From positions 744,001-808,000 of the forward strand of contig NZ_FSRM01000001.1 of assembly GCF_900141745.1 (NCBI RefSeq): a stretch of DNA of 64,000 nucleotides. Reading direction: 5' to 3'. Origin of the DNA: Paraburkholderia phenazinium (GTDB lineage: Bacteria; Pseudomonadota; Gammaproteobacteria; Burkholderiales; Burkholderiaceae). Shown piece after piece: positions 54,591 to 63,124 of the stretch (positions within the stretch are counted from its first letter, which is position 1; every line of letters starts with the position of its first letter). A model generated the notes under the pieces. It did not search any database. It saw only the letters and a list, made by a program, of their open reading frames with translations, and was not told where the DNA came from. Both the position numbers and the translations under genes were made by a program.

Positions 54591-56985
54591 AGTACGCGGT
54601 ACCGCCAGCGTCAGCAGCATCGTCGTGCGCGTGCTGGTGTCGACGGTGGCGGTCACGGCCGTCCTGCTGCTGGTGTTGCTCGCTGCGGCGAGTGCGAACA
54701 CCGAGTTTTTCGACCGTTACTATCAATGGCTGTACGCGGCCAACGTTGCAGTAGCGCTGATCTTCCTGATGGTCGTGACGGCGCTCGTCCTGATCATCAT
54801 CTACCGGCTGCGCAAGGGTAAATTCGGCACGCGGCTATTGGCGAAGCTGGCGTTCTTCATGGCGCTGGTCGGCGTGGTGCCGGGCGGCATCATTTACATC
54901 GTGTCGTATCAGTTCGTCTCACGCAGTATCGAGTCGTGGTTCGATGTGAACGTCGAGACGGCGCTGACTTCGGGGCTGAATCTCGGGCGCGGCATGCTAG
55001 ACGCGTCGCTCTCGGATCTGCAGACCAAGGGTCGCCTGATGGCCGAACAGCTTGCCAGTGCAGATGCTGCGGGAACGACGTTGACGCTGCTGCGTTTGCG
55101 CGACCAGTTCGGCGTGCAGGACGCGATGATCCTCGAGCCGGGGCGCGGCATGAGCGGCATGAACGTGGTGGCGGAGGCATCGGGCAACTCCGTGACGCTC
55201 GTCCCCAACGACTTGCCGACGCCGCTGATGATCGATCAGGCTCGTGGCCGCGGTTTTGCCGCGATCGAAGGCGAAGTAGATGGCGATCCAAACGCGAATG
55301 GTGGCAAGGGTGCGCTGCGACTGCGGATCGTGCAGCGCATTCCTGATTCGAACGCGTCGCTTCTGCAGCCCACTGAGCGCTTTTTGCAACTGACGCAGCC
55401 GGTGTCGCCGTCGCTCGCGCGCAATGCGGATGCGGTCCAGCGTGCGTATCGCGAGTACCAGGAGAAGGCGCTGGGCCGCACGGGTCTGCGCAAGATGTAC
55501 ATCGGCACGCTGACGCTCGCGCTGTTCCTCGCGACGTTCATCGCCATGATGCTTGCGCTCGCGCTCGGCAATCAGCTCGCGCGACCGCTGTTCCTGCTTG
55601 CGCAGGGGACGAAGGAAGTGACCGAGGGCGACTACACGCCGAAACGCGAAATCAAGTCGCGTGACGAACTCGGCTTCCTGACGCAGTCGTTCAATGCGAT
55701 GACGCGACAGCTTTCCGAGGCGCGCGCGGCGGTGGAAAACAACCGGATCGCACTCGAGCATTCGAAGGCGTATCTCGAGAGTATTCTCGCCAACCTGACC
55801 GCGGGCGTGTTCGTATTCGACCGGCAGTTCCGGCTTACCACCGCGAATCGTGGTGCCGAGCGGATCTTCCGTCAGCAGTTCCAGTCGGCGCTCGGTGCTG
55901 CGCTCGACCGCATTACCGTGCTGAGCGATTTCGGCGCGATGGTGCGTAAGGCTTTTGCCGATCGCGAAGCCGCCAGCGGAGATGGTCACGACGACCGCGG
56001 TCACTGGCAGCAGCAGTTCTCGGTGCAGGTTCCCGGCGAAACGGAACCGCTGACGTTGCTGGTGCGCGGCGCGCGTCTCGTCTCGGCCACTGACCGCGAT
56101 GCGGAAGACATGCAGACCTCGGGCTACGTGGTGGTGTTCGACGACATCTCCGATGTGATCTCGGCGCAGCGCTCGATCGCCTGGGGAGAGGTGGCGCGGC
56201 GTCTTGCGCACGAAATCAAGAATCCGCTCACGCCGATCCAGTTGTCGGCCGAGCGTCTGCAGATGAAGCTGGCGGACAAGCTCGCGCCGTCCGACGCCGA
56301 CGTGCTCAAGCGCGGCGCGACCACCATCGTCAATCAGGTGGCGGCGATGAAGCAGATGGTGGACAGCTTCCGCGACTACGCGCGCACGCCGCCGGCGGTG
56401 CTCGCGAACCTGCAGTTGAATGAACTGGTGAGTGAAGTGCTCACGCTTTACGGCATCGAAGAAGGCAAGAGCGCGATTCACGTGGAGATGGCCACGTTGC
56501 CGGTGATCCGCGGCGATGCGACGCAATTGCGCCAGGTGATCCACAACCTGCTGCAGAATGCGCAGGATGCGGTATCGGAGATCGAGCATCCTCGTGTGCT
56601 GCTCGAGACGAGGACAGTAGAATATGGCGATCCCGACGCGGAAGGCAAAGTGCGCGTCGCGGTGCGTCTGACCGTATCGGACAACGGACCGGGCTTCCCC
56701 GCACGCATTCTGACGCGTGCATTCGAACCTTACGTGACGACCAAGGCCAAAGGAACAGGGCTCGGCCTCGCTATGGTCAAGAAGATCGTCGACGAGCACG
56801 GCGCGCGTATCGACATTCGCAACCGTTTGAAAGCAGGCGATGTGATCGAGGGTGCGCAGATTTCGATCCTCTTTCTTCAATTGGCAGACGATGATGCTGC
56901 GGCACCTGGGACAGGGCCGCGAACGGCGCATGGCAACGCGTCGCAGGGAATGACAAAAGCAACAGTGCAGACAAGGGCAGCGTAA
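54580..56985 (+). CDS. NtrY-like membrane sensor histidine kinase
   Basis: An 801-residue kinase: N-terminal transmembrane segments (about 10-35, 50-70, 85-110), extracytoplasmic region, another helix (about 305-330), HAMP (NQLARPLFLLAQGT), a PAS domain, and the catalytic core with H-box AHEIKNPLTPIQLSAERL, N-box HNLLQNAQDAV and G2 TKAKGTGLGLAM. This is the NtrY architecture, which signals nitrogen or redox state. The partner regulator starts one base after its stop. Confidence 0.93.
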   Translation: MLNKVRGTASVSSIVVRVLVSTVAVTAVLLLVLLAAASANTEFFDRYYQWLYAANVAVALIFLMVVTALVLIIIYRLRKGKFGTRLLAKLAFFMALVGVVPGGIIYIVSYQFVSRSIESWFDVNVETALTSGLNLGRGMLDASLSDLQTKGRLMAEQLASADAAGTTLTLLRLRDQFGVQDAMILEPGRGMSGMNVVAEASGNSVTLVPNDLPTPLMIDQARGRGFAAIEGEVDGDPNANGGKGALRLRIVQRIPDSNASLLQPTERFLQLTQPVSPSLARNADAVQRAYREYQEKALGRTGLRKMYIGTLTLALFLATFIAMMLALALGNQLARPLFLLAQGTKEVTEGDYTPKREIKSRDELGFLTQSFNAMTRQLSEARAAVENNRIALEHSKAYLESILANLTAGVFVFDRQFRLTTANRGAERIFRQQFQSALGAALDRITVLSDFGAMVRKAFADREAASGDGHDDRGHWQQQFSVQVPGETEPLTLLVRGARLVSATDRDAEDMQTSGYVVVFDDISDVISAQRSIAWGEVARRLAHEIKNPLTPIQLSAERLQMKLADKLAPSDADVLKRGATTIVNQVAAMKQMVDSFRDYARTPPAVLANLQLNELVSEVLTLYGIEEGKSAIHVEMATLPVIRGDATQLRQVIHNLLQNAQDAVSEIEHPRVLLETRTVEYGDPDAEGKVRVAVRLTVSDNGPGFPARILTRAFEPYVTTKAKGTGLGLAMVKKIVDEHGARIDIRNRLKAGDVIEGAQISILFLQLADDDAAAPGTGPRTAHGNASQGMTKATVQTRAA

Positions 56986-57675
56986 ATGGCAACCATCCTG
57001 GTGGTAGATGATGAAATGGGCATCCGGGAATTGCTCTCGGAGATCCTGAGCGACGAAGGGCACGTCGTCGAGGCGGCGGAGAACGCGCAGGAAGCGCGTG
57101 AGTTCCGGCTGCGCCAGGCACCCGACCTGGTGCTGCTCGACATCTGGATGCCGGACACCGATGGCGTCACGCTGCTCAAAGAATGGGCCGCGCAGGGGCA
57201 ACTGACGATGCCGGTGATCATGATGTCCGGTCATGCCACCATCGACACGGCAGTCGAAGCCACCAAGATCGGCGCGCTCAACTTTCTCGAGAAGCCGATT
57301 GCTTTGCAGAAGCTGCTGAAGGCGGTCGAACAGGGGCTCGCGCGCGGCAACCCGGCGCCTGCGGCACCTGGTGCCGCGGCGAAGCCTGCCCAGCCGACGA
57401 GTCCGTCCGCGGTGGCCTCGGCTGCTTCGCTGCCGACGCTCGCCAGCGACGGCATCGGCAGCGGCACGCTGGCCGCGCAAACCGCGTCGATCTCGTTCGA
57501 CATTCCGCTGCGCGACGCGCGTGACGCGTTCGAGCGTGCGTACTTCGAATATCACCTCGCGCGCGAGAACGGCAGCATGACGCGCGTGGCCGAAAAGACG
57601 GGGCTCGAACGCACGCACCTGTATCGCAAGCTGAAGCAGCTCGGCGTCGATCTCGGCAAGAACAAAGGGGAGTAA
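56986..57675 (+). CDS. Short response regulator (receiver plus Fis-type HTH)
   Basis: A 229-residue regulator: receiver with phosphoacceptor Asp52 (LVLLDIWMP) and KP motif (LEKPIALQKLL), an Ala/Pro/Ser-rich linker (about 125-175), then a Fis/NtrC-type HTH (MTRVAEKTGLERTHLYRKLKQLG). Unlike classical NtrX it lacks the AAA+ sigma-54 interaction domain, so it should act by binding DNA without sigma-54 activation. Directly follows its kinase. Confidence 0.92.
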   Translation: MATILVVDDEMGIRELLSEILSDEGHVVEAAENAQEAREFRLRQAPDLVLLDIWMPDTDGVTLLKEWAAQGQLTMPVIMMSGHATIDTAVEATKIGALNFLEKPIALQKLLKAVEQGLARGNPAPAAPGAAAKPAQPTSPSAVASAASLPTLASDGIGSGTLAAQTASISFDIPLRDARDAFERAYFEYHLARENGSMTRVAEKTGLERTHLYRKLKQLGVDLGKNKGE

Positions 57676-57774
57676 GGCGGACGCTGTCGCAAGCTGGGCG
57701 GGCGCTTCGGCAAAAATTTTGGGAAGGGGGCTTGAGCGGTAGAAGACCCTTTGATATACTCTCGCTTCTTCGTT

Positions 57775-57850
57775 GGCCCGGTAGCTCAGTTGGTAGAGCA
57801 GCGGATTGAAAATCCGCGTGTCGATGGTTCGATTCCGTCCCAGGCCACCA
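57775..57850 (+). tRNA. tRNA-Phe (anticodon GAA)
   Basis: Cloverleaf with acceptor GGCCCGG/CCAGGCC (one C-A mismatch), D-arm TAGCTCAGTTGGTAGAGC, anticodon loop TTGAAAA, T-arm GTTCGATTC, encoded CCA. Length 76. Confidence 0.97.
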
Positions 57851-57857
57851 GGATTCA

Positions 57858-57893
57858 GCCCCAGGAACTCGCAAGATTCCTGGGGCTTTTCCT
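57858..57893 (+). terminator. Terminator of tRNA-Phe
   Basis: GCCCCAGGAA (57858-57867) pairs perfectly with TTCCTGGGGC (57877-57886), followed by TTTTCC. Confidence 0.93.
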
Positions 57894-58258
57894 TTTCTGA
57901 TGGGTACCGGTCGCACGGTCTGCGGCGACGCGACGCCGGTGCAATGGACGCGGTGCGGGCTCGGGGCGGCGTTGTGCGGCGCGTGATAAAATCGCGCCAG
58001 TTCAAGGACTTGCGCGTTCGTCTGACAAGTCCTTTTGTTTTTAGGGGTGGCATCTGGCACGGGCTTAAGGGCCTTGCTGCATCGCGCACGAACCCCTGCG
58101 TCCGACGATCAGCGGTATAAGCGCCAGCGACTCTGGGCAAGGATGGCGCGGCCTATACTGCTTGAGCCGGCTGTTACGCCGGCACGCGTCGCGCCGCGTT
58201 GCTGCATGGCGCACACCGCGCAGCGCGACGTGGCACTCATCATTCACGGAGTTTCACG
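57894..58258. other. Intergenic region between tRNA-Phe and queC
   Basis: 365 bases without a gene. It contains a second terminator-like hairpin (58004-58043) and a TAAAAT -10-like element just before it. The queC ribosome site CACGGAG is at the right end. Confidence 0.5.
58004..58043 (+). terminator. Terminator-like hairpin in the queC leader
   Basis: AAGGACTTG (58004-58012) pairs with CAAGTCCTT (58026-58034), then TTGTTTTT. It lies about 215 bases before queC. It may be an attenuator, or the end of a very short transcript from TAAAAT (57987-57992). I did not find a preQ1 aptamer in front of it. Confidence 0.6.
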
Positions 58259-58993
58259 GTGATCCGTAAAGACGCTAAGAGTAGCGCTCTGGTGCTGTTT
58301 TCCGGCGGTCAGGACTCGGCCACGTGCCTCGCCTGGGCGCTCGAACGATACGAAACGGTCGAGACGCTCGGCTTCGATTACGGGCAGCGGCATCGGGTCG
58401 AACTGGAGTGCCGTGAGGGCTTTCGCGACGCTGTCGTGCGGGCCGTTCCGGCGTGGGCCGATCGCCTCGGCGACGATCACATGATCGACCTGTCGGTGCT
58501 CGGTTCGATCAGCGACACCGCGATGACGCGGGAGATCCAGATCGAAGCGGCGGCCAACGGTTTGCCGAACACCTTCGTGCCGGGCCGCAACCTGATGTTC
58601 ATGACGATCGCTGCGGCGATTGCCTATCGGCGCGGTCTGCAGGTGCTGGTAGGCGGCATGTGCGAGACGGACTTTTCGGGCTATCCCGATTGCCGCGACG
58701 ACACCATGAAAGCGCTGCAGGTCGCGCTCAACCTCGGCATGGATCAGCGCTTCCTGCTGGAAACGCCGCTGATGTGGCTCGACAAGGCCGATACGTGGCG
58801 TCTCGCGCACGAGCTGGGCGGCGACGAACTGGTCGAGCTGATCCGCATCGAGACGCATACGTGCTACCTCGGCGAGCGGGCTGAGCTGCATGCGTGGGGT
58901 TTCGGCTGTGGCGAATGTCCGGCGTGCCGTCTGCGCAAGCGCGGCTACGAGGCCTACCTGGCCGGCGAGAAGGTCACTGAAGCACCCGTTTGA
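58259..58993 (+). CDS. queC: 7-cyano-7-deazaguanine synthase
   Basis: A 244-residue ATP-dependent enzyme turning 7-carboxy-7-deazaguanine into preQ0, the queuosine precursor. P-loop-like [14 protein letters not shown] and the C-terminal zinc site [13 protein letters not shown] are present. GTG 58259 (VIRKDAKSS) is preferred to the longer frame from 58199. First gene of the queC-queE-queD set. Confidence 0.95.
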   Translation: MIRKDAKSSALVLFSGGQDSATCLAWALERYETVETLGFDYGQRHRVELECREGFRDAVVRAVPAWADRLGDDHMIDLSVLGSISDTAMTREIQIEAAANGLPNTFVPGRNLMFMTIAAAIAYRRGLQVLVGGMCETDFSGYPDCRDDTMKALQVALNLGMDQRFLLETPLMWLDKADTWRLAHELGGDELVELIRIETHTCYLGERAELHAWGFGCGECPACRLRKRGYEAYLAGEKVTEAPV

Positions 58994-59071
58994 TCCGTCC
59001 GCCCACCTGGTGATGCATGGGGCGGCGGCAACCTTAATCAGGCGTCCCTGCGGCGCCAGGCAGAAAGCAGC

Positions 59072-59704
59072 ATGACGTACGCGGTCAAGGAAATCTTCTA
59101 CACATTGCAGGGCGAGGGCGCGAATGCCGGACGTCCGGCGGTGTTTTGCCGGTTCGCCGGCTGCAATCTGTGGTCGGGGCGCGAGGAAGACCGCGCGGAC
59201 GCGGTGTGCCGCTTCTGCGATACGGACTTTGTCGGCACCGACGGCGAGAACGGTGGCAAGTACCGCACGGCCGCAGACCTGGTGGCGATGATCGCCTCGC
59301 AGTGGCCCGAAGGTGAAGGCGAGCGTTTTGTCGTCTGTACCGGCGGCGAGCCGATGCTGCAGATGGATCAGCCTTTCGTCGATGCGCTGCACGCCGCTGG
59401 TTTCGAGATTGCTATCGAGACCAATGGCTCGTTGCCAGTGCTCGAGACGATCGACTGGATCTGCGTGAGCCCGAAGGCGGACGCACCGCTGGTGGTCACC
59501 AAAGGCAACGAACTGAAAGTCGTGATTCCGCAGGACAACCAGCGTCTGTCCGAATATGCGGCGCTCGACTTCGAATATTTCCTCGTCCAGCCCATGGACG
59601 GCCCGTCGCGCGACATCAACACGAAACTCGCGATCGACTGGTGCAAACGCCATCCGCAATGGCGCCTGTCGATGCAGACCCACAAGTATCTGAACATTCC
59701 CTGA
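59072..59704 (+). CDS. queE: 7-carboxy-7-deazaguanine synthase
   Basis: A 210-residue radical-SAM enzyme making 7-carboxy-7-deazaguanine from 6-carboxytetrahydropterin. The iron-sulphur Cys motif is the stretched CNLW...AVCRFCDTD (C-X14-C-X2-C), a mark of the Burkholderia-type QueE. TGGEPMLQ follows. Begins 78 bases after queC and abuts queD. Confidence 0.96.
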   Translation: MTYAVKEIFYTLQGEGANAGRPAVFCRFAGCNLWSGREEDRADAVCRFCDTDFVGTDGENGGKYRTAADLVAMIASQWPEGEGERFVVCTGGEPMLQMDQPFVDALHAAGFEIAIETNGSLPVLETIDWICVSPKADAPLVVTKGNELKVVIPQDNQRLSEYAALDFEYFLVQPMDGPSRDINTKLAIDWCKRHPQWRLSMQTHKYLNIP

Positions 59705-59710
59705 TTCGCC

Positions 59711-60157
59711 GTGCTGACGATTACCCGAAAACTCGAATTCGACGCGGGCCACCGCATCCCCGATCACCGCAGCCAGTGCCGCAATCTGCACGGGCACAGG
59801 TATGTGCTCGAAATAACGCTGCAAGGCGATCTGGTCGAAACGGAAGGCGCGCCCGATCGCGGCATGGTGATGGACTTCGCGGACGTGAAGTCGCTCGCCG
59901 TCGAACACCTCGTCGACAAGTGGGATCACGCGTTTCTCGTCTATGAAGGCGACACGCAGGTGCGCGGCTTTCTGGATTCGATGCAGGGCCACAAGACCGT
60001 CGTGCTCGATCGCATCCCCACCGTCGAAAATCTCGCCGCGATCGCGTTCGAACTGCTCGCGAATGTCTACGACGCGCACTACGGCGTGAATCTGCGTTTG
60101 CACAAGGTGCGTCTCTACGAGACACCGAATTGCTGGGCCGACGTGGTGCGCGACTGA
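59711..60157 (+). CDS. queD: 6-carboxy-5,6,7,8-tetrahydropterin synthase
   Basis: A 148-residue tunnel-fold enzyme converting dihydroneopterin triphosphate into 6-carboxytetrahydropterin, the step before QueE. Zinc ligands FDAGHRI and NLHGHRY, catalytic Cys in SQCRNLHGH. GTG start six bases after the queE stop. Confidence 0.95.
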   Translation: MLTITRKLEFDAGHRIPDHRSQCRNLHGHRYVLEITLQGDLVETEGAPDRGMVMDFADVKSLAVEHLVDKWDHAFLVYEGDTQVRGFLDSMQGHKTVVLDRIPTVENLAAIAFELLANVYDAHYGVNLRLHKVRLYETPNCWADVVRD

Positions 60158-60408
60158 GCGGCGCGCGAGCGTCATCGAGCCAGCAACAAGCGGGCAATCG
60201 CGTGGCAATCACGCGCCAGTAGTCTGGCAACTACGCGGCACGTGTTCGGCGCTCCAGCGGCCGCGTTATTGTCACGGTATGATCGTTTCGATAACCACCT
60301 GGAGCGAGACATGCCGGTCACCGCACTGCAAAGTGGGCACCCAGCCCGCAGCACCAGCTTCCTCTGCCGTATCTCACGCGCTCTTGTGCATCGCCGCGGG
60401 GTACGCTC
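60158..60408. other. Intergenic region between queD and the aldolase gene
   Basis: 251 bases, no supported gene. Promoter of the aldolase gene presumed here. Confidence 0.4.
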
Positions 60409-61191
60409 ATGAGCACTCTTACGAATCCCCTCAAACAACGTCTCGCGGAAGCCGAACCGCTTTTCGGGTTATGGCTCTCGCTCGGCAGCGAAAGCGCCGC
60501 CGAGGCGCTCGCGCACGCCGGGTACGATTGGTTGCTGATCGACATGGAGCACGCGCCTAACGACAGCGGCGACGTCACCGGTCAGTTGCGCGCAATTGCT
60601 GCGGCGCACCTGCCGAGCGAACCGGTCGTGCGTGTGCCGGCGAGCGAAGGATGGCTCGTCAAGCGCGTGCTCGACGCGGGCGCCCGTACGCTGATGTTTC
60701 CGAATATCGAGTCCGCAGAGGAAGCTGCGCACGCCGTGCGCCTCACCCAATATCCGACCGCCGACGCGCGCGACGGCCTGCGTGGCGTTGCGGGTGCAGT
60801 TCGAGCCGGCTCGTACGGCATGCGGCGCGACTACGTGCAGAACGCGAACGCGCAGATCGCCACGATCGTGCAGATCGAATCCGCGAAGGCCGTTCACGAA
60901 GTGGAGAAGATCGCCGCCACGCCGGGCGTCGACTGCGTGTTCATCGGACCCGCCGATCTCGCCGCGAGCCTCGGCCATCTGGGCGACTCGAAGCATCCCG
61001 AGGTGCAGGCTGCGATGAGCCATGTGGTGGCGGCGGCCAACAAGGCCGGGATTGCGACCGGCATTTTTGCCATGGATTCCGCCGGCGCGCGCCAGTATCG
61101 CGAGGCGGGTTTTCGTTTTATCGCGGTGGCAGCTGATGTCGTCTGGCTGCTGCGCGCGACGCGCCAGGCGCTGCAGGAGGTGAGGTCATGA
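60409..61191 (+). CDS. HpcH/HpaI-family aldolase
   Basis: A 260-residue class II aldolase, probably acting on 4-hydroxy-2-oxo acids. Seen: FGLWLSLGSESAAEALAHAGYDWLLIDMEHAPND, metal/active-site IVQIESAKAVHEVEKI and FIGPADLAASLG. It overlaps the Sel1-repeat gene by four bases (ATGA). Confidence 0.9.
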   Translation: MSTLTNPLKQRLAEAEPLFGLWLSLGSESAAEALAHAGYDWLLIDMEHAPNDSGDVTGQLRAIAAAHLPSEPVVRVPASEGWLVKRVLDAGARTLMFPNIESAEEAAHAVRLTQYPTADARDGLRGVAGAVRAGSYGMRRDYVQNANAQIATIVQIESAKAVHEVEKIAATPGVDCVFIGPADLAASLGHLGDSKHPEVQAAMSHVVAAANKAGIATGIFAMDSAGARQYREAGFRFIAVAADVVWLLRATRQALQEVRS

Positions 61192-61898
61192 AGGGTGTTT
61201 CGCAGTTTGCCGTGCGTGCTGCGGTGGGCGTTGTCGCCATTTGTGCTGCGTTCGCGGCATCCGCTGCACTGAACACGCAGGACAAGCCGTCTCAGGCGGA
61301 TCCGGAAACGCAGACCGCGGTCGCGGACTATAACGCGGGCAACTTCGGTCCCGCGCTCAGCGAGTTCCACAAGGCGGCCGAGCACGGCAGCCGGCTCGCC
61401 GAATTCAACTACGCGATGATGCTGCTCAACGGTGAGGGGACGGCGGTCAACGTCGATGAGGGCAAGAAGTGGCTGCGCAAGGCCGCCGACGCAAACATGT
61501 CCCACGCGCAGTATGTGTACGGCAAGATGTACGACGATGGCGAATTCGTTGGCCGCGATCCGGCCGAGGCGCATCGCTGGTTTCTGAAGGCCGCGCAGCA
61601 GGGGCACGTGCAGGCCGAACTGGCGTTGGCGAACCAGTTTCTGGATGGCCGCGGCACGGCACGCGACAATCGCCAGGCGTTCGTCTGGTACAAGAAGGCC
61701 GCGCAAGGCGGCGACATGACGGCGCAGTACGTGGCTGGCTCGTTCTACGAGCGCGGTGGCGATGGTGTGGACAAGAACCTGAACGTGGCGCGCGCTTACT
61801 ATGCCGCGGCGGCGGCGCAGGGCGATCCGGCGGCCAAGCTCAAGTACCAGCAACTCAGTGCGCAATTGCGCGACGAGCACGAGGCGAAGCCGCAGTAG
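61188..61898 (+). CDS. Sel1-repeat (TPR-like) exported protein
   Basis: A 236-residue protein with signal peptide (AVGVVAICAAFAASAA) and four to five Sel1-like repeats (AEFNYAMMLLNGEGTAVN, AQYVYGKMYDDGEF, AELALANQFLDGRGTA, AQYVAGSFYERGGDG). A periplasmic protein-interaction scaffold, perhaps envelope-related. Overlaps the aldolase gene; a functional link between the two is unclear. Confidence 0.88.
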   Translation: MKGVSQFAVRAAVGVVAICAAFAASAALNTQDKPSQADPETQTAVADYNAGNFGPALSEFHKAAEHGSRLAEFNYAMMLLNGEGTAVNVDEGKKWLRKAADANMSHAQYVYGKMYDDGEFVGRDPAEAHRWFLKAAQQGHVQAELALANQFLDGRGTARDNRQAFVWYKKAAQGGDMTAQYVAGSFYERGGDGVDKNLNVARAYYAAAAAQGDPAAKLKYQQLSAQLRDEHEAKPQ

Positions 61899-61930
61899 CG
61901 CGGCACAGGCTCAGCGCCTTTAAACGCGCA

Positions 61931-61967
61931 AACGAAGAAGGGGCGCATCTGCGCCCCTTCTTCGTTT
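61931..61967. terminator. Bidirectional terminator between Sel1 gene and rodA
   Basis: AACGAAGAAGGGGCGCA (61931-61947) is the reverse complement of 61950-61966 with a two-base centre, giving a very long stem. The rodA stop codon lies at its edge. Confidence 0.9.
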
Positions 61968-63114
61968 AACTCTGCATCAACCGCTTCTGTCGCCCGACAC
62001 TCATGATGAGGCCGGTCGCAACCCCGAGCGTAATCAACGCCGTGCCCCCGTAGCTCATGAATGGCAGCGGCACGCCGACCACCGGCAAGATCCCGCTCAC
62101 CATGCCGATGTTGACGAACGCGTAGGTGAAAAAGGCCATCGTTAGCGAGCCGGCCAATAATCGCCCGAATAGCGTGGCGCCGTTGGCCGCTATGTACAAT
62201 CCGCGCGCGATCAACGCCATATACAGCACGAGCAGCACGATCCCACCCGCGAGCCCGAATTCCTCGGAGAACACCGCGAAAATGAAGTCGGTGTGTTTTT
62301 CAGGGATGAATTCCAGGTGCGCCTGGGTGCCCTTCATCCACCCCTTGCCGAGCGGGCCGCCAGAGCCGATCGCGATCACTGCCTGAATGGTGTGGAAGCC
62401 CTTGCCGAGCGGATCGGAAGTCGGATCGAGCAGCGTGCAGATGCGGTGCTTCTGGTAATCGTGCATCAGCGGCCACTGCACCTCGGGCTGGCAGATCTTG
62501 TCCTGAAACACCGCAATCGAGGTGACCGCGATCGCCGCCGCAACCAGCACAGGGACGATCAGCTTGAAACTCAGACCCGCGAAATAGATGACGAACAGAC
62601 CCGCTGCGAACACCAGCACCGCGGTCCCGAGGTCAGGCTGTTTGGCGATCAGGCCAACCGGCACGGCGAGAATCAGAAGCCCTACCAGAAAGTCGTACCA
62701 GCGCATCACGCCTTCGCGGCGCTGGTAGTACCACGCGAGCATCAGCGGGGTGGCGATCTTCATGATCTCGGACGGCTGGATCACCACGCCGACATTGATC
62801 CAGCGCTTCGCCCCCTTGCGCGTGAGGCCGAATAGCGCCACCGCCACCAGTAACGCGATGCCGAAGGTATAAAGCGGGACCGCGAAGCGCATCAGCGTGG
62901 TGGGTGGCACATTGGCGAGCGCCCACATCAGCACGAAGGTCAGCATGATGTTGCGCAACTGGTCTTCGACCTTGCCCGGCATGTCGAGCGTGGCGCTGTA
63001 CAGCGTGACGATGCCGACGCACATCAGCAGAAACACCGCCAGCGCGAGCGGACGGTCGAAGCCGATGAACATCTTCTTGATGCGATCGAGCCAGGCGCGC
63101 TTGTCGAATTGCAT
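61966..63114 (-). CDS. rodA: Rod-shape peptidoglycan glycosyltransferase RodA
   Basis: A 382-residue SEDS-family membrane protein that polymerises lateral-wall peptidoglycan with PBP2. About ten transmembrane helices; signatures IQPSEIMKIATPLMLAWYY, WKGTQAHLEFIPEKHTDFIFAVFSEEFGL-type loop and FMSYGGTALITL. ATG 63114 (MQFDKRAWLDRIKK) is 71 residues inside a longer frame that overlaps mrdA; AAGGAG is upstream. Follows mrdA by 10 bases. Confidence 0.96.
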   Translation of the reverse strand: MQFDKRAWLDRIKKMFIGFDRPLALAVFLLMCVGIVTLYSATLDMPGKVEDQLRNIMLTFVLMWALANVPPTTLMRFAVPLYTFGIALLVAVALFGLTRKGAKRWINVGVVIQPSEIMKIATPLMLAWYYQRREGVMRWYDFLVGLLILAVPVGLIAKQPDLGTAVLVFAAGLFVIYFAGLSFKLIVPVLVAAAIAVTSIAVFQDKICQPEVQWPLMHDYQKHRICTLLDPTSDPLGKGFHTIQAVIAIGSGGPLGKGWMKGTQAHLEFIPEKHTDFIFAVFSEEFGLAGGIVLLVLYMALIARGLYIAANGATLFGRLLAGSLTMAFFTYAFVNIGMVSGILPVVGVPLPFMSYGGTALITLGVATGLIMSVGRQKRLMQS

Positions 63115-63124
63115 GCCTTTCTCC

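Noticed and set aside
58004..58043. preQ1 riboswitch
   Set aside because: No preQ1-I or -II aptamer consensus precedes the hairpin.
54997..58140. 1047-codon minus-strand open frame
   Set aside because: It runs antisense through the kinase, regulator and tRNA-Phe and is rich in Arg/His/Leu, the usual mirror of high-GC coding DNA.
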